From Myxococcales bacterium (GTDB lineage: Bacteria > Myxococcota_A > Polyangia > Fen-1088): a stretch of 23,072 nt of DNA. Both the position numbers and the translations under genes were made by a program. Positions 1 to 7,929 of this stretch are shown piece after piece (position 1 is the first letter of the stretch; each line of letters opens with the position of its first letter). The stretch is taken from the NCBI GenBank assembly GCA_003170035.1, contig PMZX01000361.1, positions 633-23,704 on the forward strand. The letters are read 5' to 3'. Below the pieces are notes generated by a model. It saw nothing but the letters and a program-made list of their open reading frames with translations. It had not been told where the DNA came from and did no database searches.

Positions 1-239
1 CCCCAGGCCATGAGAGGCAACGCCGCCGGGCTTACCGCCGAGATGAACGGAATCAGAAGGGTGCCCACGGGATCTATGTGGCGTAGCGGCGACAGGGTCA
101 GCCGGCCCTGCATGCGCGGGGTCGGGTCACCCAAGCGGTTGGCCACCCAAGCGTGGCCGAACTCATGCACCGACACGCAGAGAATGAACGCGATCAAATA
201 GAGAATCGCTTGCTGAACTTGATCAACGCTGATGTTCAA
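1..239 (-). CDS. Site-2 protease family (M50) membrane metalloprotease, N-terminal part
   Basis: The minus strand encodes about 79 residues and runs off the left edge. After a short N-terminus there is a hydrophobic helix ([14 protein letters not shown]) leading straight into HEFGHAWVA, the HExxH zinc-binding motif of M50 site-2 proteases. Next comes a stretch containing [20 protein letters not shown], typical of the short-form family that carries the active site in the first transmembrane segment. Such enzymes cleave substrates inside the membrane. The start is taken as TTG at 239 because AAGGA lies 6 nt upstream and an in-frame stop lies a little further up with no ATG between. It follows xerD by 75 nt on the same strand, so the two may be co-transcribed. 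The family is clear; the substrate is unknown and the second half, with the third zinc ligand, is outside the window. Confidence 0.85.
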   Translation of the reverse strand, partial: MNISVDQVQQAILYLIAFILCVSVHEFGHAWVANRLGDPTPRMQGRLTLSPLRHIDPVGTLLIPFISAVSPAALPLMAW

Positions 240-314
240 CTGAGATCCTTGCGCAATGCCTACTTGGGATATAGCCGACGCACTCGGGAGCGGTCAACGA
301 TTGAGATGGGAGGA

Positions 315-1235
315 TTAGGCCCGCGGGTGGAAACGGTCGTACACCGTGCGCAGGTGGGCGCGCGAGAGATGCGTGTAGATCTCGGTGGTTCCGATATCGG
401 CGTGGCCGAGCATGGCCTGCACGGCGCGCAGGTCGGCACCCCGTTCAACCATATGGGTGGCGAATGAATGGCGAAGCTTGTGCGGGGAAATCTCCTTACG
501 GATCCCGGCGGCACGCGCGTACGCGCCCAGGATCTTCCAGAAGGCTTGCCGAGTCATCCGGCGGCCCAGCCGGGTGAGAAACAGCGCATCGGTATTGGCG
601 CCACGCCCGGGACGAAGAAAGTGCGGCCGTGCGCCTTCCCCGTACGACCGCAGCGCCGCCACCGCTGCCTCGCCCAACGGAACCAGGCGTTGCTTCCCGC
701 CTTTGCCCACGGTCGTCAGGTAACCGGCGTCGAAGTTGATGTCAGAGAGGCGCAGCTTGACCAGCTCGGACACGCGCAGCCCCGTGGCGTACAGAGTCTC
801 CAGCATGGTTCCGTCGCGCGCACCGCGGTCGGTGCGACGGTCGGGCGCAGCCAGCAGGCGATCCACCTCAGCGACGGTCAGGAAGGTGGGCAGCGGCTGC
901 CCGAAACGCGGCAGGTCCACGTCCTCGGTGGGGTTTGCCTCGCAAAGACGCTCGGTCTTGAGAAAGCGGAAGAACTGGCGCAGAGCCACCAGCGCCCGGG
1001 CCTGAGTACGGGCGGAAAGGGCGTTTTCGGTCAACGCAGAAAGGTACTCGAGGATGTGGATGGTGCGCACCGACGCCAGCTCTGGAAGTTTCTTGGTCGT
1101 GGCGAAACCAGAGAAGGCGGTCAGGTCGTGGCCGTAGGCCGCCAGTGTGGCCACGCTCAGCTCGCGCTCGACCCGCAGGTGGTCGAGGAACTGCTGGATG
1201 GCGGCGTCGAGCGTGAGGCCCACGCGAGCGATCAT
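315..1235 (-). CDS. xerD: Site-specific tyrosine recombinase XerD
   Basis: A 306-residue integrase of normal Xer length. The N-terminal SAM-like DNA-binding domain begins DAAIQQFLDHLRVERELS. The catalytic domain carries the full active-site set: Arg in ATGLRVSEL, Lys in VGKGGKQRLVPLG, His and Arg in HKLRHSFATH, a second His in MLGHADIGTTEIYTH, and the nucleophilic Tyr in EIYTH. The C-terminus VYDRFHPRA is XerD-like rather than XerC-like. XerCD resolves chromosome dimers at dif during division. An in-frame TTG at 1259 would add 8 residues; ATG at 1235 is preferred because its protein aligns with the usual N-terminus, although no Shine-Dalgarno sequence is visible. The gene diverges from the hydrolase at 1292 and lies upstream of the M50 protease. 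A XerC assignment is possible but less likely. Confidence 0.9.
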   Translation of the reverse strand: MIARVGLTLDAAIQQFLDHLRVERELSVATLAAYGHDLTAFSGFATTKKLPELASVRTIHILEYLSALTENALSARTQARALVALRQFFRFLKTERLCEANPTEDVDLPRFGQPLPTFLTVAEVDRLLAAPDRRTDRGARDGTMLETLYATGLRVSELVKLRLSDINFDAGYLTTVGKGGKQRLVPLGEAAVAALRSYGEGARPHFLRPGRGANTDALFLTRLGRRMTRQAFWKILGAYARAAGIRKEISPHKLRHSFATHMVERGADLRAVQAMLGHADIGTTEIYTHLSRAHLRTVYDRFHPRA

Positions 1236-1275
1236 CGGACCGAGTGGCTGAAACCGCAATTTTCCGGAGCGATTC

Positions 1276-1284
1276 TGCTAGGCT
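1276..1284 (+). promoter_or_regulatory. Extended -10-like element, possible leaderless start
   Basis: TGCTAGGCT resembles an extended -10 element (TGnTAnnnT). It ends 7 nt before the ATG at 1292, which would place the transcription start at or within a base or two of the start codon. No good -35 and no Shine-Dalgarno sequence are visible. This is inference from spacing only. Confidence 0.35.
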
Positions 1285-1291
1285 TGCTCCC

Positions 1292-2059
1292 ATGCGGGTA
1301 TCCATTGGGCCGAGGCAACTGGCCTACGAGTCGGTGGGCAGCGGGCCGGTCCTCGTGCTGGTGCATGCGTTTCCCTTTGACGGCCGGATGTGGCGCCAGA
1401 CCGCAGCGGCGCTGGCTGGTCAGCGTCAGGTCATCACGCCCGACATGCGCGGCTTTGGGCTGTCCGATCTCGGCTCGGGCGGCTTTTCGATCGCTGATCT
1501 GGCCCATGATGTGGCTGTCTTGCTCGACGCACTGAAAGTGCCCACGGCCACGGTAGGCGGCATGTCGATGGGCGGCTACGTGGCGTTGGCATTTGCCCGC
1601 CGCCATCGCGACCGGCTGAAGTCGCTTGTCTTGGCCGACACCAAGGCTGCGGCGGACACACCCGAGGCTCGCCAGGGTCGGGCGGCCGCCATCGCGCTGG
1701 TGCAAACGCAGGGCGTGGCGGCTCTGCTCGAACGGCAAATCCCACGCCTCCTGTCGGCCTCAGCCAGCGACGGCTTGCGCGCCGAGGTGCGTGCGCTGGG
1801 AACCCAGCCGCCCGACGCGGTCATCGCTGCGATCCGCGCCTTGCGCGACCGGCCCGACCGCACAGCCGAGTTGCCGGAGATCGCCGTGCCCGCTCTGGTC
1901 GTGGTGGGCACCGAAGACGCGCTTGCCCCGTCCGGGGAGGCCAGAGCCATGGCCGCTGCCATGCGTGATGCGCGCGTGGTGGAGATCCCCGGAGCCGGTC
2001 ACCTGTCGAACCTGGAGAACCCCGACGCCTTCGTCGCCGCCCTGGCAGGGTTCGCCTAG
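1292..2059 (+). CDS. Alpha/beta-fold hydrolase
   Basis: A 255-residue cytoplasmic protein with the complete alpha/beta hydrolase triad. The nucleophile Ser92 lies in GGMSMGG, the acid Asp209 in VVGTEDALAP, and the base His237 in GAGHLSNLENP. An oxyanion-hole region (VHAFPFDGRMW) lies at residues 24-34 and a short cap domain at about 115-190. The family includes esterases, enol-lactonases (PcaD-like), BioH-like esterases and C-C hydrolases; the substrate cannot be read from sequence. The start is ATG 1292, not the in-frame ATG at 1244: residue 1 of the shorter form sits just before the first beta strand (MRVSIGPRQLAYE), and the longer form would overlap the xerD promoter. No Shine-Dalgarno sequence is seen; a -10-like TAGGCT ends 7 nt before the ATG. 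Confidence 0.85.
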   Translation: MRVSIGPRQLAYESVGSGPVLVLVHAFPFDGRMWRQTAAALAGQRQVITPDMRGFGLSDLGSGGFSIADLAHDVAVLLDALKVPTATVGGMSMGGYVALAFARRHRDRLKSLVLADTKAAADTPEARQGRAAAIALVQTQGVAALLERQIPRLLSASASDGLRAEVRALGTQPPDAVIAAIRALRDRPDRTAELPEIAVPALVVVGTEDALAPSGEARAMAAAMRDARVVEIPGAGHLSNLENPDAFVAALAGFA

Positions 2060-2337
2060 AATACAAACGCTGAGGGTGCCGGCAAGCCATGCCAGTTTCA
2101 GCCACTTCTTCGTCATCCCGCGCAATCCGTGCCAAGCCGCGTGCGTCAGCAGAAACGTCCCCGAGCCAGAACTTTTCCCGCTGGACTTCTCAGTATCGAG
2201 GGTCACACTTAAAGGACATGTTGTTCCCGCCGTTCGGCTGGAGCCAGTTCCTAACGGCTCCCCTGGATTCTGGGCCTCCACGCGCTAGTCGCATAAGGGT
2301 GCGACGCTTCGCCGGCCCGGCCGCGTATGCCGGCGCC
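2060..2337. other. Intergenic region without a supported gene
   Basis: These 278 nt lie between the hydrolase and the phosphoesterase. The phosphoesterase frame is open upstream to 2089, but the extra sequence is low-quality coding (Ser/Arg/Pro-rich) with no family resemblance. Two short dyads are present: GGAGCC/GGCTCC at 2240-2245 and 2256-2261 with a 10-nt loop and no T-run, and GTCGCA/TGCGAC at 2288-2293 and 2300-2305. No RNA gene is recognised. Confidence 0.5.
2288..2305. repeat. Short perfect inverted repeat upstream of phosphoesterase gene
   Basis: GTCGCA-TAAGGG-TGCGAC is a perfect 6-bp stem with a 6-nt spacer, 32 nt before the ATG at 2338. It could be an operator for a dimeric repressor or a leader hairpin; there is no T-run, so it is not an intrinsic terminator. 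Confidence 0.4.
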
Positions 2338-3195
2338 ATGGAACCCATTCGCATCGCGCACCTCACGGACCAGCATGTGGGCCGGGTCACGCCGTGGGCG
2401 ATTCAGCACGAGGCGGTTGCCCTAACCAACGCCGAGCGCCCGGACCTGGTGGTGATCACCGGGGACTTCGTCTGCCACAGCCAGCTCTATCTCGACCAGC
2501 TCATAGAGCTGGTACGCGAATTCCGCGCGCCCGTGATCGGCGTGCTGGGCAATCACGACCATTGGGCAGGCGCCGACGAAGTGGCGGCGGCCCTGAGGCG
2601 AGGTGGCGTCGAGGTGCTGCGCAACGACAGCACCATCATCACCGTCCGCCGGCAGCGCCTGCAAGTCGTGGGTCTCGACGACGCGTACACGGGGCATGCC
2701 CAGGTCGACAAAGCGGTGGCCGGCCTGCGCCGGGATCTTCCCACCCTTGCACTGTCCCACATCGCCGAGGAGGCTGATCGTCTTTGGCTGTACGGCATCC
2801 CGCTGGTGCTGGCCGGACATACCCATGGCGGCCAGATAACCGTGGCGCGCCTCCACGAGATTGCGGTCGGCAAAATCGGTGGCCACAAATACGTGCACGG
2901 CCTGTATGGCACCCGACAGCCGCACCGAGGCGCGGTGGTGACCGGTGCGGTCTACGTGGGGGCTGGCATTGGTGCTTCGGTCATGCCGTTTCGTATCGGC
3001 GAGCGCGGCAAGCGCGAGATCACCATCTTCGAGTTTGGTCGGCGGCCCGGTGAATTCGAGGAACCGGATCAGGAGCAGGCGCCCTTGCCCGGTCGTGCGC
3101 CGTCGCTGCGCAAGATGCGCCGCCGGGCCGAAAAGGTCATTCGCAGACGCACCCGCCGTTCGCTGCGCCGGACTGTCGAGTTGGATCGGGTCTAA
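2338..3195 (+). CDS. Calcineurin-like metallophosphoesterase
   Basis: A 285-residue protein with the full binuclear-metal signature of calcineurin-like phosphoesterases: Asp11 and His13 (HLTDQH), Asp43 (ITGDFV), Asn72 and His73 (LGNHDH), His141 (ALSHIAEEA), and His161/His163 (LAGHTHGGQ). The pattern fits the YaeI/YkuE/LpxG branch, several of which act on UDP-diacylglucosamine or related lipid precursors, but this copy has no N-terminal membrane anchor or signal peptide. The last 40 or so residues are highly basic (KMRRRAEKVIRRRTRRSLRR), which might bind membrane or nucleic acid. The ATG at 2338 is chosen because homology begins at residue 4; earlier in-frame starts at 2089 and 2218 add unrelated sequence. 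It converges on and overlaps the DHH gene by 4 nt. The substrate is unknown. Confidence 0.85.
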   Translation: MEPIRIAHLTDQHVGRVTPWAIQHEAVALTNAERPDLVVITGDFVCHSQLYLDQLIELVREFRAPVIGVLGNHDHWAGADEVAAALRRGGVEVLRNDSTIITVRRQRLQVVGLDDAYTGHAQVDKAVAGLRRDLPTLALSHIAEEADRLWLYGIPLVLAGHTHGGQITVARLHEIAVGKIGGHKYVHGLYGTRQPHRGAVVTGAVYVGAGIGASVMPFRIGERGKREITIFEFGRRPGEFEEPDQEQAPLPGRAPSLRKMRRRAEKVIRRRTRRSLRRTVELDRV

Positions 3196-4151
3196 CTCTT
3201 CAAGATCGCAACCAGCTCGGCCGCGATCTGGCGCGCCCGTTCGACCTCGCCCTTGGCAAGCGAGATGCCTCCCACCGCCGGGTGCCCGCCGCCGCCGTAG
3301 CGCTGGCACAGCTGGGCGATGTCATGCGTACGCGGCACCGGCGGCCAGGGATTGGAACCGACCGAAACCTTCACGCGCTTGCCTGGCGACAGGACCGTGA
3401 CCGCATAGCGCGCCTCGGGATGAAGGTAGTAGACGATGAATTTGTTCACCGAGCTGATGGGTTCCTGTGAAAGATCGGTGAACACCACCCCCTCTTCAAA
3501 CCGCGCAAGTCGGCGGACCGACTCTACGTTCTTTTCGTGCCGTTCGAGCAGCCCAACCAACGGCTCGGCCACATAGGGGCTGGCGGCAATCTCGTCGAGT
3601 GGCCGGGACACGACATCGGCGATGAATCGCTCGGACAGGGCGCGGTCGCGGTTGGCCTCGACCCAGGTCATCAGGCGCAAGGCCGGCTCGTGCAACTCCA
3701 CAGCCTGGGCCGCCGATTCGAAGAGCGCGCCGTCGATAATGTCGGCCCAGTGAAGCAATTCCTGCAAGGGCGAGATGTCAAAGCCGAACTTCCGGGCCAC
3801 GGTGCGGGCCAGAAAGCCCGTGCAACTACTGGCAGTCGGGTCGTAGAATTTTTTGCCACTTCGGTCGGCTCGAAAATGGGCCTCGTCCTCGGCGTTCTGG
3901 AAAGTGGACACGTGGTGGTCGAACCACCAGTGCAGACGCGGGTCAGAGGTGTAGCGAAAGTCCACGCAGGCGTTCACCTCGCCGTCGAGCAGATCCGGCG
4001 GGATGGCGGGCCCGGCCTCCTTGTGGTCCATGGGCGTGAACATCACCTCCACGGGCTCCTGCGCCACGCATGCGCGGAAGAAACGAGCGAACACGCCGGC
4101 CGAGCTGGCGCCGTCGAAACAACTGCCGTGATGAAGAATGCGCAGACGCAT
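3192..4151 (-). CDS. DHH/DHHA1 family phosphoesterase
   Basis: A 319-residue protein of the DHH superfamily. The N-terminal domain has HHGSCFDGASSA (family D-x-D-G-x-x-S-A, here with Cys-Phe before the Asp), Asp42, Asp64, and the name-giving Asp78-His79-His80 in WWFDHHVSTF. The C-terminal DHHA1 domain ends with YGGGGHPAVGGIS, the GGGH substrate-binding loop. Relatives include RecJ, nanoRNases (NrnA) and cyclic-dinucleotide phosphodiesterases; length and domain order suit a small-oligonucleotide or phosphoester hydrolase, not full RecJ. ATG 4151 is preferred to the in-frame TTG at 4157. A TAAGTT hexamer ends 6 nt before the ATG, with no properly spaced Shine-Dalgarno. It diverges from aspS and overlaps the previous gene tail to tail by 4 nt. 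The exact substrate is open. Confidence 0.85.
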   Translation of the reverse strand: MRLRILHHGSCFDGASSAGVFARFFRACVAQEPVEVMFTPMDHKEAGPAIPPDLLDGEVNACVDFRYTSDPRLHWWFDHHVSTFQNAEDEAHFRADRSGKKFYDPTASSCTGFLARTVARKFGFDISPLQELLHWADIIDGALFESAAQAVELHEPALRLMTWVEANRDRALSERFIADVVSRPLDEIAASPYVAEPLVGLLERHEKNVESVRRLARFEEGVVFTDLSQEPISSVNKFIVYYLHPEARYAVTVLSPGKRVKVSVGSNPWPPVPRTHDIAQLCQRYGGGGHPAVGGISLAKGEVERARQIAAELVAILKS

Positions 4152-4157
4152 CCTCAA

Positions 4158-4264
4158 AACTTAGGGCGCGCACCGCCTCTCGGCAAGCCGCACTGCCGAA
4201 GGGGAGAGCCATCCGCTCCGCTTCCTCCTCGACGCCGGGCCCGCTCTCCAGTAGAAATCACGCC
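4158..4264. promoter_or_regulatory. Divergent promoter region, DHH gene / aspS
   Basis: This 107-nt gap must carry both promoters. On the minus strand TAAGTT (4163-4158) lies 6 nt before the DHH start at 4151. On the plus strand TAGAAA (4252-4257) lies 7 nt before the aspS ATG. Neither gene has a convincing Shine-Dalgarno sequence, so both may be leaderless or short-leader transcripts. No -35 boxes are obvious. Confidence 0.4.
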
Positions 4265-6076
4265 ATGCCAGAGTTTCTAAAGGACACAAAACGCACCCAT
4301 GACTGCGGAGCCCTGCGCGCCAGCGACGTGGGCAGCAGGGTCGTTCTCTATGGCTGGGTCGCCTCGCGCCGCGACCACGGCGGCTGCGTGTTCATCGACC
4401 TGCGCGACCGCGGTGGCGTCACCCAGGTGGTTTTCGAGCCCGGGGTCAGCGCCGATGCCCACACCCTGGCTGGCGAACTGCGCTCCGAGTTTTGCATCGG
4501 CGTGTCGGGCGTGGTTCACGACCGTGCCGAGCGGCGCAACCCCAACATGCCCACCGGCGACGTGGAGCTGCACTGCGATCAGCTGACCATCTTCTCGCGC
4601 TCTGATACGCCACCCTTCGAGATTGTCGACAACAGCACGGCCAACGAGATGGTGCGCCTCAAGTATCGCGCTCTCGACCTACGCCGTCCATCCCTGCAGC
4701 GCAACTTCGTGCTGCGCTCGCAGATCTACCAGACCGCGCGCCGGGTGCTGGCCGACCATCGCTTCCTGGAAATCGAAACGCCCTTCCTGGTCAAGTACAC
4801 GCCGGGCGGCGCGCGTAACTTCCTGGTGCCCTCGCGCCTGACGCCCGGGACTTTCTATGCCCTGGCCGAGTCGCCTCAACTCTTCAAGCAGCTCTTCATG
4901 GTGGCGGGGTTCGATCGCTACTTCCAGATCGTCCGCTGCTTCCGCGACGAAGATCTGCGCCAAGACCGGCAGCCCGAGTTCACCCAGATCGACCTCGAAA
5001 TGAGCTTCGTCGTCGAGGAAGACGTGCAGGCCGTGGTGGAAAGCCTGATGGCTGCGCTGTGGAAGGACGTGCTCGGTCTCGAAATCGTCACGCCCTTCCT
5101 GCGTCTGTCATTCGCCGAGGCCATGGCGTTGTACGGTTCAGACAAGCCTGACCTGCGCTTCGGTCTTCCCCTGTGCGATGTCACCGAGGTGGTTCGCAAG
5201 CACAACGGTGGCAACGTGGACATGCTGCAGAAAGCGCTCGCGGCCACTGGACCTGAGCCCGCCGTGGTCAAGGCCTGGCGTCTGCCGGCCGCTGAGGCAT
5301 CCAAGATGGCGAACGCCGAAGTCGACAGGCTGGAAGAATTCGTCAAGGGCCTGGGCGCCCGCGGCCTGGCGCGCGCGCGCATCGGCGCGGGCGGGGTCTG
5401 GACCCGCTCGCCCATGAAGACCATGAGCGAGGCCATGCGCCAGGATCTCAACGCAGCCGCCGGCCTGCAGGAGGGCGATCTCTTCTTCCTGCAATTCGGG
5501 GCACGCAAGCTGGTCAACACCGTGCTGGGTGGTCTGCGCCTGCACGTCGCCAACAAGCTCAACCTGATTCCCAAGGGCCAGTGGAAGTTCGCCTGGGTCA
5601 CCGAATTCCCCCTGCTCGAGCGCAGCGACGACGGAAAGCTGGTGGCGTCGCACCACCCATTTACCTCGCCCATGGCCGAAGATCTCGACAAGCTGGAGAG
5701 TGCGCCGGCTGAAGTGCGCGCGCGGGCCTACGATCTCGTGCTCAACGGCAACGAGATCGCTGGCGGCAGCATCCGTATCCACCGCGGCGACGTCCAGTCG
5801 CGCGTATTCAAGGCCATCGGCCTCACTGAAGAAGACGCGCGCGCCAAGTTCGGCTTCTTGCTGGACGCCTTCCGCCACGGACCCCCGCCCCACGGCGGGA
5901 TCGCGGCCGGGCTGGACCGTCTGGCCATGCTTCTGTGCGGAGCCGATTCGCTGCGCGACGTGATCGCCTTCCCCAAGACGCAGAAAGGCACCGACCTTTG
6001 CACCGAGGCGCCGGCCCCGGTCACCAGCAAGCAGCTGGAAGAGCTGCACATCGCTCTCACCCACGTCGAGACGTAG
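4265..6076 (+). CDS. aspS: Aspartyl-tRNA synthetase, predicted non-discriminating type
   Basis: A 603-residue class IIb synthetase of bacterial architecture. It has an N-terminal OB-fold anticodon-binding domain (GWVASRRDHGGCVFIDLRDR), motif 1 and the flipping loop (FLEIETPFLVKYTPGGARNF), and motif 2 (FRDEDLRQDRQPEFTQIDLE). A GAD-type insertion follows at about residues 290-430, then motif 3 (GGIAAGLDRLAMLLCG). It charges tRNA with aspartate in the cytoplasm. His38 corresponds to His31 of Pseudomonas aeruginosa AspRS, a residue linked to relaxed recognition of tRNA-Asn, so the enzyme may also make Asp-tRNA-Asn for GatCAB. The flipping loop reads TPGGARN where the common form is TPEGARD. ATG 4265 is chosen by homology; the frame is open further upstream. 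glpD follows 4 nt after the stop. Confidence 0.96.
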   Translation: MPEFLKDTKRTHDCGALRASDVGSRVVLYGWVASRRDHGGCVFIDLRDRGGVTQVVFEPGVSADAHTLAGELRSEFCIGVSGVVHDRAERRNPNMPTGDVELHCDQLTIFSRSDTPPFEIVDNSTANEMVRLKYRALDLRRPSLQRNFVLRSQIYQTARRVLADHRFLEIETPFLVKYTPGGARNFLVPSRLTPGTFYALAESPQLFKQLFMVAGFDRYFQIVRCFRDEDLRQDRQPEFTQIDLEMSFVVEEDVQAVVESLMAALWKDVLGLEIVTPFLRLSFAEAMALYGSDKPDLRFGLPLCDVTEVVRKHNGGNVDMLQKALAATGPEPAVVKAWRLPAAEASKMANAEVDRLEEFVKGLGARGLARARIGAGGVWTRSPMKTMSEAMRQDLNAAAGLQEGDLFFLQFGARKLVNTVLGGLRLHVANKLNLIPKGQWKFAWVTEFPLLERSDDGKLVASHHPFTSPMAEDLDKLESAPAEVRARAYDLVLNGNEIAGGSIRIHRGDVQSRVFKAIGLTEEDARAKFGFLLDAFRHGPPPHGGIAAGLDRLAMLLCGADSLRDVIAFPKTQKGTDLCTEAPAPVTSKQLEELHIALTHVET

Positions 6077-6080
6077 CGCC

Positions 6081-7712
6081 ATGACCGGGGCGGGCTGGCG
6101 GGAGGCTGCGCGACGGCGTCTCGAAGGCGAAGAGTTCGATCTGCTCGTGGTGGGCGGGGGAGCCACCGGTGCCGCCATCGCACGCGACGCGGCCACGCGC
6201 GGCTTGCTGGTGGCCCTGTGCGAACGCGGCGACTTTGCCAGCCAGACCTCCAGCCAGTCGTCGAAGCTCATCCACGGAGGCCTGCGCTACCTGCAGCATG
6301 CCGACTTCTCCCTGGTCTTCGAGTCCCTGGCCGAACGCCGCCGCTTGCTCGCGACCGCCCCGCACCTCTGCCGCCCGCGAGAGTTTCTCTATCCGGCCTA
6401 TGCCGGCCGCTTTCCCTCGCCGACGCTGCTCTCGCTGGGCGTGGGCCTGTACGATGCGCTGGCCCTGTGGCGGCCGCCGGTGTGCAGCCACCGGCTCGAC
6501 ACACGCGAGGTCTACCGGCTGGCACCCTGGCTGCGCAGCGCAGACCTGCTGGGCGCGCAACAATACGTCGATTGCCAGACTGACGATGCCCGTCTGGTGC
6601 TGGAGAACGTGCTCGACGCCGTGACTACCGGAGCGGTTGCGATCTCCCAGGTCGAAATCCAACGCGACCACCGGCGCTCCGGCGGCTTCCGCGTGGCGCA
6701 GGCATTGGACCGCGAGCGCGGTGACCAGTTCCAGATTCGCGCCCGTCTGATGGTGAATGCCACCGGCCCCTTCTGCGACAGTTTCTCGGCTGGGCCGCCC
6801 AGACTGCGCCCCACCCTCGGCGTCCACCTGGTGATGGATGGCGATCGCCTGCCCACATTTGGCCGAGCCGTGGTGGTTCATTCCCCGCGCGACGGTCGCC
6901 TGGTCTTTGTCCTGCCGGCTGGGCGCCGCACCGTCATCGGGACCACCGAAACCGACTGGCATGGCCCCAGCGCGCGGCCGCCACGACCCGATGACGAGAT
7001 TCGCGCCGGGCGCTCCGACGTGGACTACCTGCTGGAAACCGCCAACCACGCCTTCCCGCCTGCGAATCTGCAGGCTAGCGACGTGATATCCACCTTCGCC
7101 GGCCTGCGGCCTCTCATCGACCACGGACTTGCGACCCACGCTGCCGCGTCACGCGAGCACGCGATCTGGTCGGACGCGCGCAGCTGGCTCCACGTGGCCG
7201 GGGGCAAGCTGACCACCATGCGGTCCATGGCCGAAGAAGTGGTGGACCGCGCTCTCGAGATCCTACGCGACCGCGGGCTCGAACGCGCCCTACGACCCTG
7301 CCAAACCTGTGCACGTCCCCTGCCCGGCGCTGGAAAGGCCAATCTCGGTTCTCTGGAACTGGCACCCGACATCGCCGCGCACCTCAGCGAAACCTACGGG
7401 GCTCGCGTCGATCAGGTCCTCTCGCTCGTCGCCACCGATCCCTCACTGGGCCGCAGGCTCGATCCCGAGTTGCCTCACGTGGCCGCGGAGCTTGTCTTCG
7501 CCATTCGATCCGACCTTGCCTGCGAGGTGGAGGACGTGCTCCGGCGTCGCGTTCCCCTCGCGCTTTTCAGCCGGACACAAGGCCTGGATGTGGCGGAGGA
7601 GACCGCGAACCTGCTCGCGCGCGAGCGGGGTTGGTCGGAGCGGCGCCGCGCCCATAGCCTGCTTCAATATCGTGCCGCCGTTTCGGTATCGCGCATGTGG
7701 CGAGATGATTGA
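6081..7712 (+). CDS. glpD: FAD-dependent glycerol-3-phosphate dehydrogenase
   Basis: A 543-residue flavoprotein that oxidises sn-glycerol 3-phosphate to dihydroxyacetone phosphate and passes electrons to quinone at the inner membrane. The Rossmann FAD site is near the N-terminus (DLLVVGGGATGAAIARD, about residues 20-36), followed by the family signature SQTSSQSSKLIHGGLRYL. Later conserved parts include MVNATGPFCD, PAGRRTVIGTTETD, ISTFAGLRPLI and HVAGGKLTTMRSMAEE, and a helical C-terminal domain from about residue 410. It is slightly longer than E. coli GlpD (about 500). It starts 4 nt after the aspS stop, so it is probably co-transcribed. No glpK or glpF lies nearby. Its product feeds the triose-phosphate pool used by tpiA downstream, though the two units are separated by a terminator. 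Confidence 0.92.
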   Translation: MTGAGWREAARRRLEGEEFDLLVVGGGATGAAIARDAATRGLLVALCERGDFASQTSSQSSKLIHGGLRYLQHADFSLVFESLAERRRLLATAPHLCRPREFLYPAYAGRFPSPTLLSLGVGLYDALALWRPPVCSHRLDTREVYRLAPWLRSADLLGAQQYVDCQTDDARLVLENVLDAVTTGAVAISQVEIQRDHRRSGGFRVAQALDRERGDQFQIRARLMVNATGPFCDSFSAGPPRLRPTLGVHLVMDGDRLPTFGRAVVVHSPRDGRLVFVLPAGRRTVIGTTETDWHGPSARPPRPDDEIRAGRSDVDYLLETANHAFPPANLQASDVISTFAGLRPLIDHGLATHAAASREHAIWSDARSWLHVAGGKLTTMRSMAEEVVDRALEILRDRGLERALRPCQTCARPLPGAGKANLGSLELAPDIAAHLSETYGARVDQVLSLVATDPSLGRRLDPELPHVAAELVFAIRSDLACEVEDVLRRRVPLALFSRTQGLDVAEETANLLARERGWSERRRAHSLLQYRAAVSVSRMWRDD

Positions 7713-7829
7713 CCCAGGCCACCGCGCAGGAGTGCGAACCGATGTGCGCACCTGTCGAAGTTGTTACCCCACCATTTGCCATTCCTTCAACGCGCCTAGT
7801 GCGAAGAAACCTACGCGCTGGCGTTGCGC

Positions 7830-7872
7830 TGACACGACGAGACAGCAATGAAATCAGAATGTTGCCGTGTCA
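7830..7872. repeat. Inverted repeat, possible activator-binding site
   Basis: TGACACG (7830-7836) and CGTGTCA (7866-7872) are perfect 7-bp inverted copies. A nested GCAA/TTGC pair lies inside at 7845-7848 and 7862-7865. The outer arm ends 8 nt before the -24 element. A sigma-54 activator site would more often lie 80-150 nt upstream, so its role is uncertain. Confidence 0.35.
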
Positions 7873-7879
7873 TACCTCA

Positions 7880-7895
7880 TGGCACGGCCCGTGCT
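7880..7895 (+). promoter_or_regulatory. Sigma-54-like -24/-12 promoter
   Basis: TGGCACGGCCCGTGCT matches the sigma-54 consensus TGGCACGnnnnTTGC(A/T) with one mismatch. The invariant GG (7881-7882) and GC (7893-7894) are separated by exactly 10 nt. Transcription would start near 7906, giving a leader of about 24 nt before the ATG at 7930. The core is also a perfect GCACGG-C-CCGTGC palindrome, so it could instead be an operator. Confidence 0.6.
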
Positions 7896-7929
7896 TGGTG
7901 TGGCGGCAACCTTCTTGGGAGGAGGGTCC

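Larger units (their letters stand above)
7713..7929. other. Intergenic regulatory region ahead of the small-protein gene
   Basis: These 217 nt carry no supported gene. Visible structure: AGTGCGAA twice as a direct repeat (7731-7738 and 7798-7805), the dyad TGACACG/CGTGTCA at 7830-7872, and a sigma-54-like core promoter at 7880-7895. The lower GC content and dyads fit an activator-controlled promoter region. Confidence 0.5.

Noticed and set aside
468..1535. Long plus-strand ORF (355 aa) opposite xerD
   Set aside because: It is the antisense of a clear tyrosine recombinase with its full active site; the translation shows no family features. Long antisense frames are normal at this GC content.
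2240..2261. GGAGCC/GGCTCC hairpin as an intrinsic terminator for the hydrolase
   Set aside because: There is no T-run after the stem and it lies 180 nt past the stop codon.
2089..2337. N-terminal extension of the metallophosphoesterase
   Set aside because: The extra 83 residues match nothing, contain no signal peptide, and homology starts right after ATG 2338. AAAGGAC before ATG 2218 is too close to act as a Shine-Dalgarno sequence.
5138..6271. Minus-strand ORF (377 aa) opposite aspS
   Set aside because: aspS and glpD occupy the plus strand with all motifs intact; the opposite frame is compositional only.
6057..7139. Minus-strand ORF (360 aa) opposite glpD
   Set aside because: It is a shadow of glpD without recognisable domains or a ribosome site.
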